Source of the DNA: Xanthostigma xanthostigma
Taxonomy: Eukaryota; Arthropoda; Insecta; Raphidioptera; Raphidiidae
DNA: 64,000 nucleotides
Assembly (NCBI GenBank): GCA_963575645.1
Contig: OY754466.1
Location: 17,028,001 to 17,092,000 of the forward strand
Direction: 5' to 3'
Below, in pieces: positions 55,484 through 64,000 of this stretch (its first letter is position 1; each line of letters starts with the position of its first letter). A program made the translations under genes and the position numbers. The notes beneath the pieces were generated by a model. It saw nothing but the letters and a program-made list of their open reading frames with translations. It was not told where the DNA came from and did no database searches.

Positions 55484-55810
55484 TATATTGAGAAAGTGGA
55501 AACGAAGTACAGAAAAATATTAGCTGGTTTTAGATAAGGAGGATGGATATATGAGGTAAAAAAAGACAAGTATGGAGGAAGGATATGCATATTATGCAAT
55601 GAAGAAGAAAATGCAGAACATTTAATTAAAACACGCAAAGGAATTGACAAATAAAGAGATAAGTATCTAAAAAACGTTGGGAATAAGTCAGTAAACGAAA
55701 TAATAGACAGTGGGGATATAAATTTAGTAAGATTCATAGAAATCCCGATGAAAATAAGAAAAAAAAATTGGGATAAAGGAAAAGAAATTGTTGCTCAGTC
55801 GTTGCCTTAA
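55484..55810 (+). pseudogene. Non-LTR retrotransposon C-terminal fragment
   Basis: The frame reads VETKYRKILAGFR, stop, GGWIYEVKKDKYGGRIC, ILCNEEENAEHLIKTRKGID, stop, RDKYLKNVGNKSVNEIIDSG and ends EIVAQSLP, stop. C-x-x-C...E-N-A-E-H-L is the carboxyl-terminal zinc-knuckle of insect LINEs; its last cysteine has become Thr. Two in-frame stops but otherwise continuous, so only moderately old. A 3' UTR to about 55975 ends with AATAAAG. Confidence 0.72.
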
Positions 55811-56444
55811 ACAAAAAAGTAGGTTATCATTATAAATAAAAGCAAACAGAAAGAATATATTATAATATATTAGCCATATTAGTTATTTTTAAATGTTATG
55901 TATATTTAGTTATGTAAGATTGTGATATGTCCATTTGACGAATCAATCAATAAAGCAATACCTACATTTAAAAGAAAATTTTGTTCGTAAGCAGACTTCT
56001 ATTTCATATTTCTGACTACTAAACCAGATTTGGAACTGGAGGCTTGTGTTAGAGATTATTCTCTAATCCTATATATATTATTTAGTTAATATTATTATTT
56101 ATTAATTTCCAACTGATTGGTTGCAGTAAATTACAAACCTGAAACCTTGAAAATCAATTATTTACTTGTTAAACAATTACAGCGCTAACGAAATATTGAT
56201 ATTATTGTTATAATGGTTAGCTATGGCAAACGAGCTGAATTAATTATCATGTCTCTCTGAATTATTTATAACACCGGTTTAATGCAGTAGGCCGGTTCAA
56301 TTTCATTGTTAATTGTTTATATTGTGTGCGCATGCAGATGTACCTACAGAACCAGTTGCACACACAGTTTTTTTTCAAAATCATCAGTTAATTTTTAACC
56401 ACGGTTAAACTCCCACGTTCCGTACTGCGTAATAAGGCACTCAA
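55811..56444. other. LINE 3' UTR, then unassigned
   Basis: The first 165 bp are probably the LINE 3' UTR. No other feature. Confidence 0.4.
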
Positions 56445-56810
56445 CTAGCGGTTCGTCCCGGTTTAACCCGGGTGCGATAGATATATTTTATTATCGAAAA
56501 ATTCTGCAAAATGTAATGAAAACGACTACAGCGCAGAAATATCTCATCTAATAGCTTTGAGCGAATTCTACCAGATTTGCTTCTGAACGAATAGCTTTGA
56601 GCAAATTCTATCAGATGTCGCTACATGATACTAAAACAGTTTTTTTGACAAAACACCGTAATTTTGTACAAAATATTTAATAAAAACTATCCTATATAGT
56701 GTAAGTTGGAGCAAGCAAGACACATTTACAAAATTTCATGAAAATCGGTTCAGTGGTTTCGGATATTAGCGCGGACAAACATCGTGACACGAGATGTTTA
56801 TATATACAGA
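56445..56810 (-). mobile_element. Helitron non-autonomous element, 366 bp
   Basis: On the minus strand it starts A|TCTGTATATATAAACATCTC and ends with perfect hairpin CCCGG-GTTAAA-CCGGG, then ACGAACCGCTAG|T. Same family as 27009-27382, with which it shares the interior ACCACTGAACCGATTTTCAT and the internal TCTGATAGAATTTGCTCAAA motif. Confidence 0.83.
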
Positions 56811-56889
56811 TTAGTTTGGCAGGTAGATACATAACTTGCTTTAAATTTTTCCTCATGTCTCATCCCCCTTTGTCTTAGCATAATAAAAT

Positions 56890-57017
56890 ATAACCTAAGT
56901 TACTCGGGAAAAAGCTGACTGTTTAACAGTGAATATTTTTTTTAAAACGATTCAGTAGTTCCTGGGTTTTCCCGCGACAAATATAAACTTTTCCTCTTTG
57001 TACTATATTAGTATAGA
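56890..57017 (-). mobile_element. Helitron-like 5' end, truncated
   Basis: On the minus strand it starts A|TCTATACTAATATAGTACAA and runs into TCGCGGGAAAACCCAGGAAC and CTACTGAATCGTTTT. No 3' end before the neighbouring Helitron at 56810. Confidence 0.5.
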
Positions 57018-57263
57018 TTCATATTAATTATTCTATAGGTAGGTACTTATTTTGGCAAAGTGGAATTTTTTATTCTTATAGCGATTCCAAAAAAGTGTTT
57101 TTTTATTCTTTATTTTGAGAGGCTGCAGAACTTCGTGAAGACTTTGAAGTATTCAAAAACGATCTTTTTCTATGTAGTCATTCGTTTTTCTGTGTGTACG
57201 GTCTAATGTTGAACATAATATAATAAAAAGTTCGACAACACTAGACTGTTCCGGCACATATTA

Positions 57264-57645
57264 TATAGAGTGACCGGTAATTGCTCGCATTCCTCTCGGG
57301 AGAAGAAACTATGACTAATTTGGAATGATTTAACTTCTATCACGTGGAATTTCAGGACTTAAAATTTAAAAAAAAAGTATTCTCACTTTTTGGCCTAAAT
57401 TTTTTTCATGATCTGATAACTTACTAATGGGTCAACCTTCCTAAAGCTAAAAACCACGAATTTTACCGTTACATTTTATGTTGTGTGTTAAAACTTACAA
57501 GAAATAAAATAATATAAAATTCTTCACAGAAGTGTTATTATCATAAAAAAGGACACATCTCCGACCCCCAAGTGATAGAGGTTAAATTATTCAAATTAGT
57601 CAGTGGTTCTTCTCTCGAAAGAAATACGAGCAATATAAAAACTGT
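57264..57645. mobile_element. Repeat family I element with inverted ends, about 380 bp
   Basis: The left end TAGAGTGACCGGTAATTGCT then CTCTCGGGAGAAGAAACTAT and GACTAATTTGGAATGATTTA is mirrored at 57570-57645 (AAATTATTCAAATTAGTC, TTCTTCTCTCGAAAGAAATA, CGAGCAAT). The solo end at 9776 belongs to the same family. Confidence 0.6.
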
Positions 57646-58119
57646 AATTATGCTATTACAATCAAGGTCGTTGTCAAAAGACATTTTGTGACAATATGTT
57701 CTTTATCCCTGCATTGGTATTTAAAAAAGATTTTTGAAAAATTTGATATACCTACGCGTCGAGACGGTTTGAATATAAAGCTAAATTAGGTCGATGAAGT
57801 TCAAATAATCTTTTTTTTCACCGTGTGAAAATCCACTTTTTACTTTGACTTAAATGTTTAAAAGCATTAGATCGATTCGTTTTGATTTGAAACTTTCGTT
57901 TTCAAATCACTTGGTGTAGTTTTTCTGTTTGGCAATTTCCGGTTAATTTTGTTAATGCACGTTTACACTATGTCAGTTTATCTAACAAAAATAGTAAGCC
58001 GAATCTCCGTACAAAATTTGGATTGCTTGCATTAACATTGGTAGTTTGTGTTTACAGGAACGACATTTTTTTATTATTTACCGCCAACTGCCCGGATTAT
58101 CTGAGTCTATTACCAATTT
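57646..58119. other. No recognisable feature
   Basis: Nothing supported. Confidence 0.4.
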
Positions 58120-58310
58120 ATATAACCCGCGACGTCGCCCGCATGGAATTTATTTTTTTTTGCGCGGAATCCTAATTCTTTTCTAAAAATAAAAGTAGCC
58201 TAAGTTACTCCTTATAACATCAGCTATCTGCCAGTGAAAGCCCCGTCAAAATCGGTCCACTCGTTTCGGAGACTAGAAACAGAAAGACAAATATTTGAAA
58301 AATTGTTTTT
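58120..58310 (-). repeat. Dispersed insect repeat (family G)
   Basis: ACCCGCGACGTCGCCCGCAT, AAAAGTAGCCTAAGTTACTC, CAGCTATCTGCCAGTGAAAG and CAAAATCGGTCCACTCGTTT are parts of a repeat very common in insects, often associated with LINE or Helitron ends. Orientation is set by the GC hairpin at the left edge. Confidence 0.5.
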
Positions 58311-58597
58311 TTTTATGCATTTAGTAAAAAGCTGTTATTTTGGACCCCCCTCTCCCTCCTTGGTGAGATGCCGTGAGTTTTTGCTCGACAACCCGTCCCC
58401 CTTTAATTTCACGTGAGGTTTTTCAAAATGCGTATTTTTAATATAAATACGTAAATCTGTGCTTGATTGCGTTCAATTAATTATTTAACTAGTATTTTCT
58501 TAAAGAAAGTAGTCTATAGAATCACAGAAACATTATTATTAACCGCGCTGAATATTATTGCATATGATTTAGCCATATTTTAGTGGGGAAACATTTT
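58311..58597. other. No recognisable feature
   Basis: Nothing supported. Confidence 0.4.
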
Positions 58598-58970
58598 TTA
58601 TTCAACACGCGTGAGTAATATGTAATTTCGGGGCCCTGCTAAACTCGGGAGAAATAATAAATTACTTCATGTTGACGCGTAGAGTGCTAATAATAAGCCG
58701 TACAGTGTGATAATGAATTTTCTGGACCAATAGAAACTCAGTAGCAAGCCCAAGCGTGAAATAATGAAAAAAACTGCACGCAGCTTCTGGACCAATAGGA
58801 ACGTGGTAGGCGGTATTGTATATATGAAAACAGCATCGCAATTCAGCGAAAGTCATGGCAATCTTGTGTGCATACACTGACGGTGGGTACGTCAATCAAT
58901 GAAGTGATTTATTATTTTTCCCTCTTTTATCAGGGCCCCGATTACATATTACTCCTGCTAGTTGAATAAA
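58598..58970. mobile_element. Fold-back element (family Q) enclosing a promoter-like block
   Basis: The left arm from TTTATTCAAC through GAGTAATATGTAAT, CGGGGCCCTG and AATAATAAAT is mirrored from 58903 to 58970, about 70 bp with small indels. The interior (58670-58860) is unlike the arms and looks like a pol II promoter. It ends at the first base of the next hairpin, so two fold-backs stand side by side. Confidence 0.65.
58727..58857 (+). promoter_or_regulatory. CCAAT-CCAAT-TATA promoter-like block
   Basis: Two copies of TCTGGACCAATAG(A/G)AAC carry CCAAT at 58727 and 58792, 65 bp apart. TATATAT at 58819 is followed by a TTCAGCG initiator-like sequence about 24 bp on and an ATG at 58855. Twin CCAAT boxes and a TATA close to the ATG are the layout of replication-dependent histone promoters. 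The codons after the ATG (MAILCAYTDGG) are not a histone and stop soon. Either a captured promoter or coincidence. Confidence 0.4.
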
Positions 58971-59100
58971 GTATTATGTGCGACCATTGATCGAAGGAGA
59001 ATATTCCACTCGCGTGCGTTTTACCGCACTCGCTACGCTCGTGCGGCAAATTTCACGCTCATGGAATCTTCTCCTTCTCTCACTAGTCGCACAATATACT
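58970..59100. repeat. Long hairpin with self-complementary loop (family O/P)
   Basis: AGTATTATGTGCGACCATTG...GGAGAATATTCCA...CCGCACTCGC pairs with the right half (...TGGAATCTTCTCCTTCT...GTCGCACAATATACT). The loop CACTCGCTACGCTCGTG is itself a hairpin. Terminal sequence and loop style match 51543-51668. Confidence 0.72.
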
Positions 59101-60446
59101 ATTACTGAATTTAACCCAGTTTTCTCGCAATTTTTACACTTCTTGCGGGAAAAGAATTAAGTACGTGAAATTTGCCGAGATCCCTCTCTCCCCCACGTAA
59201 GATCGGGTGAGGTTTGGCTCGACGCCCTCCCCATCCTAAACGAGACGAGAAAAATTGTTAATCCCAAAATATTCGTCTCAGCGGTAATTCTACAGCGAAT
59301 TGCGTCATTTTCGTGACATTTGACCGTGTCACTGTATTAGAATGTACAAAGGAAGTCTTTTATACATCAAAAAGTCTTTTAGGATATGGTAGTTAAAAAC
59401 AATTGCCGAAAGTAGAACTCTAGACGTACCTTTAGGGAACTTCAGATATCTCAAATCACTGTGAGAAACGAATTACACGAAATGTAGCACATGATATTTC
59501 TTTGTAATATCTTATAATAATGTGAATAATTGATGAAAGATGACCTTTTTGTATAATTTATGCATGAAGATAAAAACAACACACGATCGTAAATTGGAAA
59601 AGTGTACGTTATTTTGTTTTTATTAATTCAATAAATCAGGTCGACGATTTGTGCCGATGTTTTAATTGAATTTGAATCGATAAAGGTCGGGTCGTACTCA
59701 GTCGAGTTTAATCTGCATTAATAAAAAAAGTATATGTAAACTTTGTAAATCTCAGAAACTACTGAACTGATTTGAAAAATTATTCCACCAAAAAGCATAC
59801 CTACTTATCGAATGAAATACCTGCTTATCTCAAAATGGCACGATAATAAATAAATAACCAGACGTATAACTCCCTATTATGCGTTTTATTCCTTTTGGTA
59901 ACCTCGGTGCTCGGCCAACCTGAGATTTTATCCTGAAACGGTCAGTGCGGTACTGTCTCAAGTGTCGGAAGGTTTGCAGCGAATTGTTTCTTTCGCATCG
60001 GATTTAATAAAACGTTTCATATTTAAATTGAGCTTTTTAAAACAAAACCGTAAATATATAAATTAATTAGGTACGCCTATGGTAAAGAAATAAAATGTCA
60101 TCTTTTACTTGGAACCAAGGTCACGAATTCGTCGACAGCCACATAATCGGCACCGCCTCCAAGTTATGCTTCTGGTTATTTACTTATTCTTGTGGATAGA
60201 TCTCTTTGACTATTACAGTGCATAATTCGATAATCCAGACTATTTGAAACACAACGGAATATAGAAAAGTCTATTTACTGCGAGTAATTATAATAATTAT
60301 TTACAATGGAATAGAAATAACTTGCAAATAAATACAAAATATGGTTAAGAATAAACGTTATACAAAATGCTCAGACAAAAACAAGATAATAAATTATACT
60401 TAGCAGTAAAGTATATATATATTGTTACAATATAATATAATAAGTA
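59101..60446. other. No recognisable feature
   Basis: AT-rich DNA without supported features. Confidence 0.4.
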
Positions 60447-60651
60447 TTAGCGGTCCGACCCGGCTTCGCCCGAATTTTTAGATAGCCACCGTTTTTTCGT
60501 CGACGTAATATTCGCAAAATTAGTCTCCACGAAAAGCGCTTTTCTGTTAACGCGATAATATAATGTAGCCTATATTCATCCTGAGGGTCCATTCTAAATA
60601 TTGGTGAAAACATTTTTCAAATCGGATGAGTAATTTCGGATTAGATATAGA
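60447..60651 (-). mobile_element. Helitron non-autonomous element, 205 bp
   Basis: On the minus strand it starts A|TCTATATCTAATCCGAAATT and ends GGGCGAAGCCGGGTCGGACC then GCTAA|T. The 3' hairpin is partly decayed. Co-linear with the plus-strand copy at 17215-17446. Confidence 0.78.
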
Positions 60652-61455
60652 TAATCATATTAAAAGTCTGTAATTTTAGTTTGCTTAATACTTGGGACTC
60701 ATTTTTTTTATTGTTCAAGAATTTGGTTTTTTACTTGCAATGATAGCGTGGTCTTTTACACGACGTCATAGTGCGTTCTATCATTCTATGACTGCTTAAA
60801 GATAATAGTTCGGATTACCGTTACTGCAAGAATCCGGATTACAAAATACGGAATACAGTCAAGCGATCAAAAATTACCAAAGGATTCGGACTATCAAATT
60901 TCGAATTATTGAGTATGTACTATATTATTATTGATTTTAACCTCTAAATCAGTGTCATTTACTTATGTTAATAAAAGTTCAAATCCGCGACAAATTCTAA
61001 AATTATGTACTTATAAATAATGACGCTACTAAATATTTTTATCGAGTCAGCACGGACTTAATAGATTTGTTAGGACTATAAATCGCGAGAAAGCGTGACG
61101 TTGGACCTTAAGTGCGCGTCGGGGCAGACAGGAAATTAAAAATAAATATATAAAATAGCTATATAATATAATAATGATAGACACTTTCATTCACGTGCAT
61201 TCGTCAATAGAGAAAACTTATCAGTCATTGCGTTTATTGAGCAGCACATTTATAGTAAGTGTTCAGGTATATACTAAAACATATAAAAAATTCTTTCACC
61301 GTTTCTCATAGACTAGATTATTACGCTATGGTAAAAAAGTGATGAGCGGTAAGCGAAAATGCAAAGCAAGTCGGAAATCCTCGAGTCCCGTTTAAATTCT
61401 AGCAGCGAGTTGACATTCAATGCTTTTAGATAGGAACCTCATTCGAAGTAAAACA
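60652..61455. other. No recognisable feature
   Basis: Nothing supported. Confidence 0.4.
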
Positions 61456-61689
61456 AAATTAAAAATTTCCAAAAAACCCACGACGAATGAAAATGTTGTA
61501 ATAGAAAAAGAATTAAATAAAATTCCAAAATCCCCCGACTTAACACAGGTAAGTAACCAAAGAAAATCCGTCGGGCGCTGCCTTAAAGGGCCCTCTTAAA
61601 TTAAAATCTTGCTTGAATTTACGAATTTTTTAATCAATATCAGGTGTACACACTGATTCCACACGGACGAAGTCGCGGATAAAAGCTAG
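61456..61689 (+). mobile_element. Family H copy with Helitron-like 3' end
   Basis: CCAAAAAACCCACGACGAAT and GTTGTAATAGAAAAAGAATT match 22270-22310. The right end is ACACGGACGAAGTCGCGGAT followed by AAAAGCTAG|T, i.e. a small hairpin (GAC-GAA-GTC) close to CTRR and a target T. Confidence 0.55.
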
Positions 61690-61846
61690 TAAATATCATA
61701 AATTAGAAAGAAAAAAAATTATGTATTATTATTTTTTGTACCTGTGGGTGTTAGTGACAAATGTTGAAACACCTTTATACTTTTAATAAAAAAAAAAGAA
61801 AGAAAAAAATCATTTTCACCATATCTTTCACATTTGAAAATTACAG

Positions 61847-61934
61847 TTCACTGCTCCAATTTAATCTAAATAAAAAAAAGTTTAGAAATCGTATCAGGTC
61901 ATTAATCCCACAATTTTTTGTTACCGACGATGAG
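61847..61934 (+). CDS. Possible internal exon, unidentified
   Basis: An 88-nt open block lies between a fair acceptor (TTTGAAAATTACAG|T) and a very good donor (GATGAG|GTGAGT). It reads SLLQFNLNKKKFRNRIRSLI, PQFFVTDDE. It needs an upstream exon ending two bases into a codon, so it cannot follow the phase-0 exon at 40570 directly. The AT-rich composition and poly-A run make chance quite possible. Confidence 0.22.
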
Positions 61935-62421
61935 GTGAGTTCGTAGCTCGAAAGAAAGTGAAATGGCTATAAAAAAAAATAAAATCAAGGTCGTATAGAA
62001 TTTTCAATGAAAGTGTTGTTTAAAATTCATGCGATCGACGGAAAACGGAAGTTGGCTAATTAACAAGTAAAAGTTGTTCCGCAGAATGCAACTGGCAATG
62101 CGCATTAAACAAAAACGACTCGATCGACAAGAAACTGGACTACCGCCGGCGCAATGTCGCGAAATATCAAAGCGAAATCAACTGACAGTCGCGTAATTAT
62201 TGCAATTAAAATTATTTTAAAAAGTTTATAAAAAAATGTTTTATGCTGACCGGTTTTTTCGCTCTATTTGAATGGTTCGTAAAAAAATATCGACTTGTTT
62301 TTTTTTCCTTCTTTTGTAAAATGTCATTTTTTTGACGATACTACTCGTTACGTTTTTAGTATTTTGGACCCAGGCATAGTACATGTCAATTTTTTTTTCA
62401 TCGATCGGTGTTGAGGGTCAC
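61935..62421. other. No recognisable feature
   Basis: Nothing supported. Confidence 0.4.
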
Positions 62422-63052
62422 ATAGTCCGGTCGAAATAGACAAGAATATAGTGGTAGGTTTACAATAATTAGCATAGAGTTGAAAATTGGTACAGGTCTT
62501 AAGTACACTATTTCAAATTAAATATCAAAATTCCCCACCGATCCTACATCTGCTAAAAAATTTATTCCAGGACAGGGGTTAAAAGTATCGATTTTTTGCA
62601 CTTTTCTCGTAAACGGTAATTGTTATCTATAAAAATAGGTCAAACAAAAGTTGTAGATCATGCAATTGTCTACAAGAATTGTTCTTATACTTTTTTTCCT
62701 ACGAATCACCATTCTTTCGAAATGGTGATTTCATACATTGAAAATACTAATATGCATATTAATATTTAACATTTTGATTCCATATCTCAGGAATAGTGAT
62801 TCTTAGGAAAAAAAATATAAGAGCAGTTTTTGTAGACAATTGCATGATCTACAACTTTTGTCTGGCCTATTTTTAGATAACAATAACCATTTGCGAAAAA
62901 AGGGCAAAAAACCGATACTTTTGACCTTGAATACATTTTGAAAAAGATGAGATGTAGGAATCGATGAAGACTTTTGATATTTTATTTATAATAGTGTATT
63001 TAAGACCTGTACCAATTTTCAGCTCTAAGCGAATTTATTTTGACTGAACTAT
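62422..63052. mobile_element. Large fold-back element (family T), copy 2
   Basis: Co-linear with 40949-41585. Starts ATAGTCCGGTCGAAATAGAC and ends TATTTTGACTGAACTAT, its imperfect inverse. Arms near 250 bp. Central blocks GTAGATCATGCAATTGTCTA and CGAATCACCATTC are paired with their complements. TA at each edge would fit a TA target. Confidence 0.75.
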
Positions 63053-64000
63053 TAAGACCTGCGCACACAAGCTACTTTTTGTAGCGAAAGCCTGCGATTT
63101 ACCAATTACATATATCGCGAATAGGGCTTTTCTTCCATAATCACGCGCTAGCATCGTCCCTATGGTTGTGATCACGGTTTCGGGCACTTTGCTCATATTT
63201 ATTACCAAACGTACAATGTGTAGTTGAATGGCCAGCGGCTGTTGTGTCATTGGCTCCAAACATACCAAAGTTCACGAATTTACCTTCTGACCACGCCTGT
63301 CATTCATTTCACGTACATATTATTATTAAAAAACATACTCGATTTGTCCTGCGGCTCCTCCTGTTCGATCCGTGTCAGAACTATTCGCTGTCCGCGACAT
63401 TAAAAAAAACTTTTGACAGAACGGTTTCGAATAGTCGAACTCGTCGGAAAGCCAGTGTTATGACGTATCCGTGACTCGACTATTACGAACGTCCAATTCC
63501 AAAATTCGATTCCGAGAACTGTTGAAAATAGAAATTGGATTTTACGTTTGTTATTAAAAATTACAATTCAATTTCAATTTTACTCACGTGTTTTCAAGTT
63601 ATTAGTCTGTACTTCTCACGCAAATTAGATCCTCCCCTACGCTGCTCGTCCAATGGAAAAATATGTTTGACAACGTTTAACCTCAAATTAATAAAGGATT
63701 TTTCTGATTGGTTTATGACTGCCACGAAGCTACAATGAACAACGCGTTGAATATACATGGAGTCGATTAGTCCCAACGGGTTCAAAATACATTAGTGCTG
63801 ATAAGGTGGGGCAAGTGCATTTCCGGGGAAAGTGCAGTCACTGCCATTTTATTTCATATACTTGCCAACTATGAGTTAGACTAACATATTATTGCGTATT
63901 TTATTCAATGATGATTTTTAGTTTCATTATTATTGTGGATTTAAGACACGTGTGAAATTTCGCTGATATTTTCGGTCGGTAAACGAATCAGTGATTATTT
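63053..64000. other. Unassigned right end of window
   Basis: GACCTGCGCACACAAGCTAC next to TTAA at 63052-63075 has the look of a PIF/Harbinger-type end, but the partner end was not found. Remaining frames (63035-63268, 63244-63474, 63535-63785) carry no recognised domain. Confidence 0.35.

Noticed and set aside
61530-61560. Splice donor ACACAG|GTAAGT
   Set aside because: It lies in a family H repeat with no open exon upstream.
1-64000. CRISPR array, operon or phage-like module
   Set aside because: Direct repeats are irregular and lack spacers, there are no gene clusters, and spliced exons and SINEs show a eukaryotic nuclear sequence.

Overview
This window reads as a piece of an insect nuclear genome, probably the inside of a very large intron. 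It is AT-rich and full of short-lived ORFs. It carries eukaryotic splice signals, tRNA-derived SINEs, 5'-truncated LINE tails, Helitrons and many small DNA transposons. There are no operons, ribosome-binding sites or intact bacterial-type genes. The repeat mix is of a kind common in Lepidoptera and some Hemiptera; the order cannot be settled from the sequence alone.

The one convincing host coding segment is an 81-bp phase-0 exon at 40570-40650 on the + strand. It reads ...[17 protein letters not shown]... and has textbook splice sites. It matches the start of the first PH domain of the outspread / MPRIP (myosin phosphatase Rho-interacting protein) family. A possible first coding exon lies at 24435-24482 (MFSKITPHG..., phase 0, GTAAGT donor), and weaker exon candidates lie at 36126 and 61847. 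If they belong together, most of the window is intronic DNA of an outspread-like gene. The exon that should follow the PH-start exon was not found.

Almost everything else is mobile DNA, and several insertions can be dated relative to one another. (1) hAT-type elements with 8-bp target duplications lie at 4520-5099, 15267-15594, 25466-26293, 28806-29039 and 42043-43020. The duplications are perfect in four cases and 7/8 at 15267. (2) A 611-bp internally deleted PIF/Harbinger element (54617-55227) has TAA target duplications and keeps the front ends of both its transposase and its MADF gene. (3) A pogo/Tigger-like MITE sits at 17699-18032. (4) Helitron non-autonomous copies have 5'-TC, a 3' hairpin and CTRR ends (27009, 53937, 56445, 60447 and others). 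(5) SINEs with tRNA heads include one (6028-6473) with a perfect 15-bp target duplication, nested in another repeat. (6) C-terminal LINE fragments occur at 21133, 32667, 37603, 49642 and 55484. (7) A striking number of long fold-back elements occur. One family has five copies (24771, 31206, 33568, 36423, 42301), each ending in a hairpin that is about 205 bp long and nearly perfect in the three youngest copies. Other fold-backs lie at 15598, 27893, 40949/62422, 50361, 51543 and 58598/58970.

The main points of interest are: the fold-back family whose hairpin loop is flipped in one copy; a CCAAT/CCAAT/TATA promoter-like block enclosed by a fold-back at 58598-58970; the minisatellite at 4276-5145 hit at least twice by other elements; tRNA-Gly-like sequences in the middle of, rather than at the head of, a repeat family; and the PH-domain exon itself.
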